Source: Rhytidiadelphus loreus
Lineage: Eukaryota; Streptophyta; Bryopsida; Hypnales; Hylocomiaceae
NCBI GenBank assembly: GCA_947034895.1
Contig: OX344763.1
Span: forward strand, 34,781,025 to 34,845,024
DNA length: 64,000 bases
Direction: 5' to 3'
Both the position numbers and the translations under genes were made by a program. Positions 47,052 to 59,455 of this stretch are shown here, piece after piece (within the stretch, counting starts at the first letter, position 1; every line of letters begins with the position of its first letter). The notes beneath the pieces are model-generated. The model saw only the letters and a list, made by a program, of their open reading frames with translations, made no database searches and was not told where the DNA came from.

Positions 47052-47555
47052 AGGTGAAGTCACACGTATTCTCAATCTTCAGAGAATGGGGACGTGGCAC
47101 TCTCTCGTTGGTTCTCTGTGGCTTGCGGAGGTCCCATTCTTTGAAGATTGAGAATGGCCATTCTTCTCCTTTAGCCAAGAAGAAGATTTTGTTGAAGAAA
47201 TTTTCACTGCTTTAGAGCTCACTTTCACCCTACTTGCCACATTTCTTTTTGGCTACATCTTGAGTTTTGCTCTTGCATTCTTCATCATGTATTTCACTTG
47301 CTTTCACATCCTTCATCATGTGTTGCGAGCCACTTACATGTCCTATGCTTCCATTGTTCATGCATTGCATGTACATTCTACACCGCTTGTGCTACTAAAT
47401 CTCTTTTTCCAATTATCCATTTTCATTCTCTTCAATAACAAAAAGAGTGTCAAACCTTCATTGTGGTTTCTAGCTCTTAATTCGCTCCTCTTTTCTCTCC
47501 ACCACTTCTCATCTTTCAGAGAATTTCATTTTCAGAGAAGGTGTGACTACTTCTA
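47052..47555. mobile_element. TIR element related to the 30.8 kb one
   Basis: About 504 bp. Left end AGGTGAAGTCACAC and right end read inward AGAAGTAGTCACACC, followed on both sides by TTCAGAGAAT-like segments. The GTAGTCACACC core and the GAGAATGG.. ACGTGGC segment resemble the element at 30759-31207. Boundaries are approximate and no target duplication was found. Confidence 0.5.
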
Positions 47556-47701
47556 TTGTGAATTAAGGTTGAATTGAAAGACTTAGCTTCAGATGAACTA
47601 ATCAAGTTACTATAACTCCTGAAGCTTACTTTTTGCTAAGTTCGGTTGTTGTTAACCCTTTAAGTACTAAAAAGTCCTCATTGGGCCTCATATTTTTTGA
47701 G

Positions 47702-48258
47702 CAATACCGTAGGTGAAGGGCAGGGTCGGCACTTTAATGACGAATATTTAATTAAAGTTCCCAAAGTAGGGTCTGCACTTTAACATTGGAAATTCCAAAA
47801 ATTTGGCATTATATTTAAGTAAACCCAAAATATTCAAAAAGTCACTCACTAGGATGCGAGTGTAGATGCGAAAGACAAGATCTTTATACAAATTGGATGG
47901 TAGGAGTTAAAGCAATCCACGTGGGATAAATTAATGGTTAGAATTAGTAGGAGCTCAATCTTTAAATTATCCCATATCTTTTAAGGATTCATAAGGAACA
48001 ATGGATTTCATTATAAAAACAACCTCTCCACCCTCCCTACTATGTATCAATGTAGAATTACCCTTACTTTGTCATCAAAAATTTATTTGATGGTATATGG
48101 TCTTTGAACATTTAGACTTCTAATGGAATTTTTTTTACAACAACTTGCTCATTTAATTTTTGCCAAATTTGGCAATTTCTTTCTTTTAATTAATTTATTT
48201 TTTGGCATTCTTAAAAATAATTATTTTTCGCCAACCCTGCCCTTCACGTACGGTATTG
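47702..48258. mobile_element. TIR element with 28-bp ends
   Basis: 557 bp. Left end CAATACCGTAGGTGAAGGGC and right end read inward CAATACCGTACGTGAAGGGC, continuing AGGGTCGGC/AGGGTTGGC, so about 27 of 29 bases match. The left part also has an internal repeat of GGGT(C)GGCACTTTAA. The TIR does not match the other families in this window and no transposase frame is present. Confidence 0.7.
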
Positions 48259-48895
48259 AAGAGTTCATATAGAGGTTTCTATTTATTCAAATAATTAATT
48301 TTTTGAATCAACATACACAATATTCTTCACTCAAGCTAATGATATACAGAAATCCTCCATTTAAATATATTTTTTACAATATGATCATTCAAAATAGTTG
48401 ATTTGAAATCATGAATCCTCAATACTTTAAGAATTAAACCAACTTTAGTCCCAATTCTATCAAAATGTAATGAATGCATTCATTTATAGGATACAAATCT
48501 ATGATTGTACAAGAAATCTTTTTGTTGGAGTGATCCAAAATAAGAGACATTGAACAGTCTTATATTAATAGTCTACAAAACTCATTCTCATAGAATTTGA
48601 TGGAATTAGATCATGGTTGTTTTTTCTTAAATCCTAGTAGACTATAGGCATAAGGAACAAAATTTTAGCAATTGAGAGCTTCAAAAATTGAAAAAATCAA
48701 AGAATGTCACTTTACACTCAAAAAGTTTTAAACCAAAGATCAACTATATGTTATTCTTCATTTGATTTGAAAATGAGCTAAATTTATTGTCATTGTACAA
48801 CTAGAAAGAGTAGACTCAAAAAGTTTTAAACCAACAAGAAAGTAAATTCTACGATACTCTAGACGAGTGGTATTAGCCAAGAATTTTTACAAAAG
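48259..48895. other. AT-rich intergenic DNA
   Basis: No gene or repeat boundary is visible. Confidence 0.5.
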
Positions 48896-49438
48896 TCATT
48901 TGGCCAAAAATTCAAACATTTGATTTGAAAATTCTATGTATAATGACAATAAATTTAGCTCATTGAGTAACTCAAATGAAGAATAACATACAGTACTTTG
49001 GAGCTTGTTGATTAAACGATCAATTTTGTAGTCTACTCTTTCTAGTAGCTCATTTGTTCTCTCAATGTTTTTAATTAAACCTATGCTATTTTTTCCCATT
49101 TTCTCAAAGATATCAATGAATCTATCACAAAAACTTTGCTTACCTTTTGATGTTCGTATAGAAATGTTGGTTGTTGATATTGGTGCACTCTCCACATCTA
49201 GGGATGAATTGATTTAAATTTCTACATTAATTGTGGTTGTAGTTGAGACATGCTTCATGACTTGCGTGGCTTGGTAATACCACTTGTCTAGAGTATTGTA
49301 GAATTTACTTTCTTGTTGAGTATTGCCAGTTATACCATTGGCCATTTCTTCTTCTTTGTAAGCATTAGAAATGACCTTGAATTTCTTATGGCATCCCACA
49401 ATAGTTGGGTTGAATTTGGTAGCATAAAAACCATTCTA
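48896..49438 (-). pseudogene. Trihelix/SANT-like DNA-binding protein fragment
   Basis: On the minus strand one frame runs from about 49438 to 48896 with a single in-frame TAA at 49214-49216. The first part (VGCHKKFKVISNAYKEEEMA, then NGITGN) resembles the last helix region of plant trihelix/Myb-SANT-like domains, often found near Harbinger transposons. The second part (GLIKNIERTNELLERVDYKI) looks like the coiled C-terminal region of such proteins. The N-terminal part of the domain is missing, the frame is preceded by a stop, and no start is evident. It is probably a decayed copy; a short unrecognised intron at the stop cannot be excluded. Confidence 0.4.
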
Positions 49439-49439
49439 G

Positions 49440-50168
49440 TATAAATCCTCACCTATGTGTTAATTCCTACAAGCCAAAGATAGAAAAATTATGAGAAATA
49501 AACTCGAAATGGCCTTGGAAAACAAGGGTTGTGAAAGGTATAAATGGAAGAAGAAGGAATGGAAGAAGAAGGTGACATTGGTTGTGGAAAAGAAGTAGGT
49601 GGAAGCCGTTTGTCCATTGAATGCCAAGTCTCCCCATTGTAATGGTGGAGATTAGGTTTCAAAACCCAATGGTAATGTCCCATTTGCAAGTGTAATGGGG
49701 TGAAAGGGGAGATTGGGGATTGGGCATGAGTGTGCCTACAGACAAAGGCGTTTAGGTCCCTAATTGGCTTTATTCCTCAATCTGAAATTTTTGAAATTTT
49801 TGAAATTAGGGTAGAAAAACTATGCTTTGGTTTTTTTGTCATTTTTGTCAAATTGAGGCTCTATTTCCCCCTTCACTGTGTAGGACAATGTGTAGGACAA
49901 TCTGATTGATGAAATTGTCAGCCTCCAGACCTTTGGCCATAGTGAGAAGTGTCCCTAAAGTAGTAAAGGCCAGCCGGCCGGCTACTCTGTCCGGGAGCAC
50001 ATTCATCCAAAACATTCATCTGCGCGTCGTCTTCGCGATTCTCCAGCACTCCAGTTGCAGAGATCCCAAGGCACTGAATCCTGCACAGACAGAGCTCCCA
50101 AGCCCTACTCCAAAGTGGAGGGAGCTGCGACGCATTTTTGCTTCTCTTTGGCGTCGGAGTTCCTGACG
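49440..50168 (+). other. Upstream region of the exonuclease-KH gene
   Basis: AT-rich up to about 49900, then GC-richer with a palindromic AGCCGGCCGGCT string at 49972-49983; the last 250 bp are probably 5' untranslated leader. Nothing else is supported. Confidence 0.4.
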
Positions 50169-53100
50169 ATGGAACGTGCCGCGGGCTTCAACATTCCTGG
50201 CGCTGCTGCGCCGGCGCCAAGCGTTGAAAACGCAATCAACGGGTCTGGAAGTCTTGATCAGCGCCTCGCGGAGCTTAGCGTTGAAGGTACGGCACGATTT
50301 TGTTTTGTATGTCGATTTTCCTTCTTGTCTTGTGTTGTGATAGAGATCGTAGTTAGGAAGGTTTATTGAGGAGGTGAAGACCTGGATTTTGGTGTGTAGT
50401 TTATAACTTTCAAATTTTCTTTGTTGTTCTGGTGTTTTTAAAACTTGTAAGAAAAATTTAGGTTATAATTTAGATTTTGTTTCTCTGGCTGGTTGTGTAT
50501 GAATGTTTCTCTGGCTTCTGTTGTAATTGAGCTTGTAATTATTTTGGTTTTAGTGAGGAGGCGACGGCATGAATTTTTGTCTGTACGTAGTGGAGACGAA
50601 GTTTCTCGGTTGTGTTTTTTTAACTTTTAAGTGAAGTTTAGGTTATAATTGGGACTTCGTTTGGTAGGTGAATCTTTGTTTTTATGTTTTGACTTTTGTT
50701 GTGATAGAGCTTGAAATAATTAGTAAATCTTAAGTGAGAAAGTGAAAACGCAGATTTTAGTGTGTAATTAACCCTTAAATGCTCTAAAGGCCTTTTTTGA
50801 GTTTCTAGGAATTTGCTCTAAATTGAACAAAAAATCAACATGTTGATAAGTCTTATCAATTTTTTTGAATTGTAACCATACAAATTCCATCTTAACATGA
50901 TAAAGATCACATGGGAAAAAAAATACAACAATATCACTTATGAATTGATAGATTATAGTGTTTGATCACTAGGGTGTTAAAACTGTGAAAGTGATTTGAA
51001 GTCTTTCAATCTTCTTTCACATGTCAAATCTAAAAATAGATAACCAAAAAAATATGAGGTTAAAGGACATAACATGCATAACCCCAATCAATTTATGACT
51101 TCTCAAAATCTACTCTACAATTGTTTTGAATGAATTTCTAATGTAATTTTTTTTCCAAGATCTAGTGTATTTGAGGCTCATATCCAAGAACTCTCAACAC
51201 TAAAAAATGAAGATTTGCAATGGACACCCTTACACAAAATCTTGAATAGAAAAATCAGAATCATTCATTTCCAAAATCACATTTTTGATGCTAAAACCAG
51301 ACTTCGAAAAATTATTTTCGAAAATGTAAATTACTAAAAATAGTAACATGGTTAGATTTTATTTAACTTCAAAGTATTGTGCCTCGGGCATTTAGGGGTT
51401 ATTAATGACAAGTTTCTTCATTGTCCTTTTTGTTCGTTTAGATTTAGGTTACAATTTCGGGTTTCCTTTGGTGTATAAATCTTTCTTTTGACTCTTGTTG
51501 TGATAGAGCTCATAATTATTAAGGTTTTAGTGAGGAAGTGATGATATAGATTTTGGTGTTAGTAATCACGAAGTTTCTGTGTTGTCCTTGTGTTTTTGGA
51601 ACATTCGAGTGAGATTTTGAGTGAGATTTTGAGCTTTAGGATAAAACGCAGAGTTTGTTTGGTATTGGAATCTTTATTTTGACTTCTGCTGTGATAGAGC
51701 TCGTAATTAGTAAGGCTTTACTGAGATGGCGGAGACGTTGATTTTGTTCTGTAGATAATAATTGCGAAGTCGTTGTCCTTTTACTCGTAGGGTAGGTTAG
51801 ATTTAGGTTACAATTCAGATTCAATTTTGCGTCCGAAATTGCTGATTGAATAGTGAGGTTCTGCGTTGGTAGCAGGCCAGATGTTTTGGCAAACGAAGCA
51901 AGTTCTTTGCTTTTCTCGTTGTCTTTATTTACCTATTTACAGGAGAACTGTACAGTGTCCTCCTCAGAAGACTGCTACCCCTTCCCTTTTTCCCATTCGA
52001 GGGAAAACCAGGGTAGGGGTAGTAGTCTTTTGGGGAGGGCACTGTACAGTAGGTTTTCCTGATGAGTTTCGGCCCAGAACTGACTTGCTGAATACGTTGG
52101 ACAATGCATGTTCTCCGTCGTCGAGTTGTTTCGTTGTCGTTAATTGTCTGTAGCTTTAGAAGCATCTGAACGAAGATGTGGGTACGCACATTCCAATTTG
52201 GAACTGATATTGGAGTGCCCAGATTGCAGGAGTGGGCATCAATCAGGCAATGCGGAGCCCTGGACACCACCTATTCCAGTGCATGTCGTCACATACCCTG
52301 CGGAGCTTCCGGTGGCCTTCCTGAAGCCCAATTCCAATCAGCAACTTGTAATTGGTTTTGATTGTGAAGGTGTCGAACTCGCCCGCTATGGCCGCCTCTG
52401 TGTCATGCAAGTACGTCTCACTCACTGGTGCTCACACTCTACGTCTTTTCTCGCTTGTCCAATTTTGGATGCCCGGACATTAGTTACATTTTCCACATTT
52501 ATGAATGCTTTACTTTCCTACAGAATCAAAGTAATCGAATCTTTGCATGTCTAATAGCGTCACTGCTTTCTTAGAGTGTACAGCGCCAAGTGCTCTCTCC
52601 ACAGGGTGCTGATTTTTTAACTCTTCTTGGCCCGTTCAATCGAAAGTGTCTTCCATGAAAAAATTATATCAAACCTGGAACTGTATTTTTAAAAGTCTGA
52701 AGCTAATGCTGAGTCAAATAAACTCTGGTTATTCAGAGGAACGATTTTGTCACTTTCATGTCCTTGAATGTGCATGTTAATTTTGTACGCTTTTCCAGGA
52801 TCCCAAAGACAATAGAAGGTTGATGCTACCAGTTTTTATCATTTACTCATATCCTTGGGGTCTTGCATTTCAGGATACGGTGGGCTTAGACGATGCCTAG
52901 AATCTTCTATAAATATCTCATTGGCATTCTGATGGACTTTGTGGATGGTTTTGTCTCTGTCTAACAGGCGTACAATTTTGTATGTGACAGTTGGCATTTA
53001 ACGACGCCGTCTACCTTGTAGACGCAGTAGCAGGAGGCGTCGCGTTGATTCAAGCTTGTAAGTTGGGTTTGGAGTCACCATACGTAAAAAAAGTTTGTCA

Positions 53101-55973
53101 TGACTGCAAGCGTGACAGTGAGGTGCCATTCATCTCTTATTTATAGTTATTAACTGCACAGAATTATCTTTTTAGTTTTGATCTGTGATTGGTGATACGG
53201 TAGAAATCGGTTTTAGTTTTAGTTTCAATATAATTTCATAAGTTCTAAAAGAATGACGCCGAGTGCGTTTTCGTTTGCGCAACCATCTGAAATGTCACAG
53301 TGTTATGTTTAGCCTCTTGACTGTCTTAATTTAGAAGTTAGTTACGATTTTATTAGGATTCTTGTGGTGATATTTCGAAGAATTGTTGAAAACCTATCTT
53401 TACCGGTATTCTTTTGCTAACATGCAATTTCTAGTTTCTCTCTTTAACTGACAAATTTAGTGTCAAGATCCTGTGTGATACAATGTGCTCTGTATCGAAG
53501 TGGCAAGTTCCAATAAGCTTATCTGGGTTGCACTACAGGCTTTGTATTTCCAGTATAATATCAAGCTGAACAATGTCTTCGACACGCAGGTGATTGCAGT
53601 TTTCTTGCTGGGATACCATTATAGCCCTATGTAGACTAATTCTGTAGTATGAGAGCAATAATAAAACTAGAGGAAGCATCGACTTGACAGTTCATTTTCT
53701 CTCATTTCGTTTATGAAGAGTGTTTGTTTTATTCTATCGGAAGTTTGATCAGATTAGTATTATAGTATACCTTAGTGGTCCTTAGTTCATTTTTTGCGGT
53801 CATTTGCAAAATGCTCCAAGAATTTCTATCTCATTGCATTGACATTCAAATTTTTTTGGAGAGTAACAATGTCGAGAGGGTATTCCAGATCGCTTACAAT
53901 TTGTTGGAGGAACAACATGGGAAACTCTTGAAGTCAGATCACATTTCCTTCGTAAATCTTTTGGCTGATGGACGATATTGTGGTACGAAATGCCCCTACT
54001 TTTCACCATTTCTGTTGATGTAGCTCGTGTCTGACTGTCGGTGTCCTTTACTCTATTGAATCATTTCTTTGCGAGGACGTCAGTACTGTATTGTGACTTA
54101 CGTTTTGTAACAAGATTCATATAGCCCTGACCGTTATTTAAAATTTTCAGGTGTACATTACGATGAGAAAGAGGAGGTCCGACAGCAATTGAAGAAGGTC
54201 AGTTGCTCATAATGCAAGGTCTTTGTAGGCTTATTAAAGTTATTTGGGAGATTCTAGTTCATGTGAGCCTTGGAAGTTGCCATGTCTACTCTGCCATATC
54301 GGTATTGGCGAACCTCATGTTCTATCCTGCACTTTTTTTCATATCCCTCCAAATCAGTAGCTTTGAGCAAGGCCATTGACATAGTCTATTTTAGTTCTCA
54401 TAACAGTAAAGTTACCCTGACGGATTGTAAGGATATCATACTGGTATGAGTTATACATTCCAAAGTCTTGAAGAAGCATTGCGTCCCACAGAAGGGCACA
54501 TGTTCAGGAAAGTATCATGACAGTGCGGTTGCTTGATAATGTGCGTAGGATCCGCAGTTCTGGACACGTAGACCCTGGAATGAGATGATGAAACGGGTAG
54601 CAGCCGATGATGTACGATTTCTTCTTCATATTCATGAGCGAATGTCGGAGTCCTTGACGGAGCTGTCCAAATGGCGTCTCAGTGTTCGGAGCTCCCTTTA
54701 CTGTCGCTGCTTCTGCTCTGTTGATCCTAATTTTCAGCCTTGGCATGTTCCACCCTTTACAGGTGAGATGCACATTATCAACCTTTTTTTTATCTTTCAC
54801 TTTCAGTTATTTTTATTTGTGTCCTCATCAGTTTAGACGAGGAATGCATCGTCTGATACTTTGACTGCTGTAACCTTGAGTGACCATAGTTTAATGTTGG
54901 ATATCAGGTGAAGTGGACGGGAAACTCCCAGAATATGAGATACTTTCAGTGATAGATGTTCCTCCTGGAAAAATGGGTCGCGTTATTGGTGTACAGGGCG
55001 ATTCCATCCGCCACATCAAGAAATCCTTCAGGTAATTTTTATCCTACAATTACAAGTTTGTATTACCTCTCTTTCAGCTTAAAAATGCTCACTCAAGGAG
55101 GTCCTTGATCAAGTTCTTGCAGATTGGGGTGCACAGTTGTTGCCTGTGTTTGTATTTGTGATCTTCAATTTCTTTTTGCGTAGTATACGTAGTGATACTT
55201 ATATCTCACAATCTCATCGATCGGTGCTTCGTCGATTATTTGGCACTCATTCTCTCTCTGTTTAATACGGATGATTTTGAGAAGTTTCTTGCCACCCTAC
55301 TTGTGTACAATCTGTTGCTCTAACATTCCTTAAGATTGACCCTGAAAAACTGTGGCTTAATATGCAGGTGTGACATTTTCATTGAGAAACAGAGAGGTCC
55401 TCCAGACAAGGCAAGACTTTTTTCCTAACTTTATATATCCAAGTTCTGTTCTAATCATATCCTTATCTTACGACGGTTTATCAGTAACCATGAAGTACAT
55501 ACGTGATTATTTTTTAAAGACTTCCGGCAGTTAGGATCCGGGGAATGTGTTTCAAATATTCAATTTTGATTGTATCTAATTTTGTTGATAACTCCCTTAA
55601 GTGGCCCTCCGAATTAATTCATTTCATATTGAGGTCAAGCATAAGCTAAATTAGGGACCACTTAGAATATGAGCTTCTCAGAATTATAACGGTCATAGAA
55701 AGAGATTTTCTGATTGATTTTCTGACTCGGTTGGGATGTTTGGTACAGATATTTCTCATTGGAACGGCCGATGAAGTGTCAAAGGCAAAAAATCTTGTGG
55801 ATATTATAGTGGGACGTTTAGCAGATACAGTGACTTTCAATCCAAGCTACCGCGGCACGATGCCTTCAAGGCCTATGGTGAGGCCGGGGCCTTCACCGAA
55901 CAGGGGCATCAAGATCATTGATCCTCGGACAGGAGTTGAGATCCAGTTTCCGCGACGCGAGGGGAACCCCTAA
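50169..55973 (+). CDS. 3'-5' exonuclease domain plus KH domain protein, ten exons
   Basis: Predicted RNase D/Egalitarian-like DEDDy nuclease fused to an RNA-binding KH domain; it resembles the plant family of Arabidopsis At2g25910 (recalled, not searched). Exons: 50169-50286, 52160-52410, 52991-53122, 53539-53589, 53889-53982, 54151-54197, 54549-54762, 54908-55031, 55368-55410 and 55749-55973, giving 432 residues. The exonuclease begins VIGFDCEGVELARYGRLCVMQ-like, with D and E of ExoI, followed by LAFNDAVYLVD, VCHDCKRDSE, NVFDTQIAYNLLEEQ and later AADDVRFLL. The KH domain follows: ILSVIDVPPGKMGRVIG, with GxxG as GVQG, and continues RCDIFIEKQRGPPDKIFLIG. The C-terminus is basic and proline-rich. 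Intron 9 uses a GC donor (AAG|GCAAGA at 55411) with an AG acceptor. Intron 1 (1,873 bp) contains a TTAA-flanked element and a hairpin. Substrate is unknown. Confidence 0.9.
50772..51398 (-). mobile_element. TTAA-flanked miniature element, copy 8 (intronic)
   Basis: 627 bp in intron 1 of the exonuclease-KH gene. Left flank is TTAA at 50768-50771; right flank is TTAT at 51399-51402, a one-base variant. The termini are CCCTTAAATGC and, from the right, CCCCTAAATGCCCGAGGC. It is the inverted counterpart of the 26.6 kb copy, sharing AGGCCTTTTTTGAG and ATTTGCTCTAAATTGAA. Confidence 0.75.
51947..52050. repeat. Intronic hairpin with ACTGTACAGTG ends
   Basis: 104-bp inverted repeat near the 3' end of intron 1. 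The left arm ACTGTACAGTGTCCTCC..AGAAGACTGCTACCCCT pairs with AGGGGTAGTAGTCTTTTGGGGAGGGCACTGTACAGT on the right, with scattered mismatches and a short loop near CCCATTCGAGGG. A small MITE or a MIRNA-like foldback is possible. Confidence 0.8.
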
Positions 55974-58798
55974 TAAGGTTGCGTGAAGTTGGCTGGGTGG
56001 AGGGGTGTAACGAGGGCCAAGGGACGTTCCGATCTTTCAAAGCATTATGTACCGGCATTGTAAGCCCTTTAAAAACGTCAGTTCAAAAAAATATATTCTT
56101 TATTTTACTTGCTTTCCGTGCGTGTGCTTGATTGTTTTTCCCTTGTCTGATTGCCAAAACTGGCTTCCTCTTTAGGATTGTCGTCAATGGCTCTGCATCT
56201 AACAGATTTGCACTGAAACTTCATATGCGTGCAATACTTTACTGGTTAACCCTCTAAAGCTGTCTCTGCATGTCAATATCAGCTCTTAACACGTGGTACA
56301 TCAAGTAAGATAGCACTGCACCGATCATCTTAACCCTGTAAGGTCAGCGCGGACGATTTGGGTCCGATTCACGAATGTGAACAGCTCCATCCAGCTGATG
56401 CAGAAATTGGTGTGTTTATCCGATATTTTTTTGAGAGATTGTGGCTGCTGAGACGCAGGTGGGGGTATTCAAAAATCCTTTCACGATGGTTGCAATATTT
56501 TAGAGGAATGGGGATAATGAAAACACGGTTGCCACGGTAGTATGAATGCAAGTCGATTGTGCTTGGAGCTGCAGTTTTCTATGTGGTAAATGACCCTTCC
56601 TTGTAGCCCAGCACTTCGGGCACTGAATCAAAAGTCTTGGGCTTGCCAATGTTTGCCTCACACACCGGGCAGCTACTGGTCACGGTCCATGCCTACATAG
56701 CTGTGACTTCACTGCAACGAGGATTGGGAATTGCGGTGCTTGAAGAGCTAAAATTCCCTTGCAGATGTCCTGATGTACTATACACACACTCATAAAGGTG
56801 AATTAATGTGTCTTGTGTTTGTGTTTTGGAGTGGATAGTCACTCAATGTGTCAAAGCCTTGATTAATAAATTGAAGCCAAGCACCTAGTTTATTTTTTTA
56901 ATTATTTTATCAAAATCCAGAAATTCAAATTCCTATATCAACTATTTTTTCAAAAGCCAACAATTCAAATACCGGTGTCAACTTAGGATTGCATGTGAGA
57001 TAATTTGCATCCTTGTCAACAAATATATTTGTATCTATATCCATATTCAATCATACTTGTATGATTATTTATATGTCGACGGATATTTTAATTTTCAATA
57101 TGTTATATGTCAATGGATATTTTTTTTAATCACAAATTGACAATTTTGCAATTTTGGAACTTTGACACTTCTTTGTAAATTATTAGCTTTATGAAATGTT
57201 TATTCATTTTATATTTTATATTTACGTATTAGTTTCTTTATATTCCCAAAATTTGATCATTTTGGAAATTAGGAACCCTATTAAATGGAGTCCTTTTATG
57301 GCTTGTCATACTTAAAAAAATATAAAAATGAAGTAAGAAATCAAACTTACTTTCATAATTTAGTGATAAGAACTCACTCATCTATAAATGAAGGATTTGG
57401 TTGCAAACAATCCATGATTTGCTATATTTTCCTAGAAATACCATTTGAACTACAATTCAATTGCAGTTTATAACTATAAGAGTCTATAAAAGGGTCAACT
57501 AGAGGACAAGATTGTGACTCAAAGAATATATCTTTCGGCTAGGGTATTCTTACACTATAAGGACTCCTTCGCAAAAATGCACAAGAAGTACAAATTTTTC
57601 AATTTCAAGCTTTGATGTGCCTTGGAATTAGAAGTGATTATGATGGCATTCATATTTTAAATTTAGAAAATATGTCTAAATTTAAACCTTTTAAAGAAAA
57701 ACAACATAGAATCTACAAAATACTTTCAATATGAAGATTGTCTTTTCCTAGCTTCCAACTAATTTTAGAAAGTCCAAATTTGAAATAAGATAGTTCTATA
57801 TGTACATCTAGCTAGAGTATGTACTATAAAATTGACACCCCCTAAATCCTATTATAGCATTGTCTATTTTGTACATATTTGTCTTTAGTGTGTTTGTGAC
57901 ATGTTAGAAATGCACTAGTTTAGACACAAAATTCCAAAAATAGAGAGTCCAAAATTTTGCGGACTAAAATACAAATAAAGATATGTCTTTTTTGGAAAAA
58001 ACTTTAAAAAATAGCAAATCCAAAAAATGGAGGAAATCCCAAAGTTCAAAACTTTGCAAAATCGTCAACTTGTGACTATAGTTTTGGAGTTCTTGTAGCT
58101 TGAAAACACCCACTATTTTTATTCTATAAAATGCAATAATCTCAAATTGCAATATGCCACATAAAAATTTAAACTAGTTGTCACTAAGTGATTTTATAAT
58201 TATGGGAATACCAAATGATTTTTATCAAAGTTTTTCATCTAGAAGATTTCACTTTTCAAATTGATTTGATTTGAAGAATTGAAGGTAGTTGACATCCTTA
58301 TATTACACCCAAAAAGCATAAAATGTTCCCTCCCTTCTTAAAACAACATGCAAAATGACATTATGTGGTCTTACTTTCCCCCTTTGAGCTTCATAACCCC
58401 CTTTCAAGAAAAAGGAAAAAAAAGGCTTTGAATCCCTTGTGAAGTTGGGGGGAAATATTGTGTTTCACACAAAGAAGAATTGAAATAACTTCCTTGCAAT
58501 GGTATAATTTCAAATTAAATCCTTCTAAGATTTAAAATATTTTTATCTTTATCTTATCCTAGGATGCTTTAGAATCTTTTATATCTTACATTCATCATGC
58601 CTATACTATGTCTATCCTTGGCTGAAACATAGGTTGTTATATCCCACATTATACTTATATTGAGAAGATCCTAATTAAGAATACATCTTCAATGTATTAT
58701 TCTTTGTTTTTGGTATTGTATTCAACCATAAATCCAATAAAGGACTCACAATTCAACAATGACCATATACATGGCCACAACATTATTCAAGAATGAAA
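55974..58798. other. 3' flank and AT-rich intergenic DNA
   Basis: The first 150 bp are probably 3' untranslated region of the exonuclease gene. Up to about 56800 the base composition is mixed; an open frame at 56358-56540 is unrecognised. Beyond 56850 it is AT-rich with degenerate ATATCC/GGATAT repeats near 57030-57125 and no gene. Confidence 0.45.
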
Positions 58799-58801
58799 TA
58801 A

Positions 58802-59336
58802 GGGCCACTTCACACTATGGCCATCCAAGTCGAGAGGCCGTGGCATTGAGTGGCCAAACTTTGTTGAGAGTCCAAAGAAATGAGCAATAAATAGGCAATA
58901 AATATTAAGAATTGGAGCCTTTGGTCGGCCATAGTGTGAAGCCTCGAAAGGCTAAGCCCAAAGTCCAAACCCTTGGCAATGAACTCCTACGGCCTCTTAA
59001 CTTGGCTAACCATAATGTAAAGCCTCCAAAGGCCAAGCCCAAAGTCCAAACTCTTAGTAATGAACTCCCACCTACCAATTTAATGGTTGAGATCTTGTCA
59101 TAAGTTGATGGCCTCTCGACCATAGTTTGGGCATTTATTTTTAGCCAACCCAAACTTCCTTTGAGAGTCCGTCGCCATGTAGGCAATTTATTGCCATGTA
59201 GGTAGTTGGAGGGTGACGGCCTTTGGACTTGTGCCTTCTAGTGTGAAGGGTCGAGAGGCCGAACTTTTGGTTTCTTGAAATTTGATTGGTGGAAACTCAC
59301 GGCCTCTCAACCTTTGGCTGTAGTGTGAAGTGACCC
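58802..59336. mobile_element. PIF/Harbinger-like MITE with internal duplication
   Basis: 535 bp flanked by TAA at 58799-58801 and 59337-59339. The termini are GGGCCACTTCACACTATGGC and, from the right, GGGTCACTTCACACTACAGC, both followed at a short distance by GAGAGGCCGTG. An internal tandem duplication with an 81-bp period (copies from 58929 and 59010) contains AGCCCAAAGTCCAAAC. The open frames here follow the duplication and are not genes. Confidence 0.75.
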
Positions 59337-59455
59337 TAAGATGTCATTGGTTCAATTTCTAGGAATCTAAAGTAGTAAATATTTAATATTCAACTTGTCA
59401 TGAAGCTTGTAGATAATCTTGATGAATTCACTTGACCGACCAAATCACCACTTAA

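Noticed and set aside
56246..56345. Another TTAA element from TTAACCC strings near 56246 and 56330
   Set aside because: Both strings point the same way and no inverted partner end follows.
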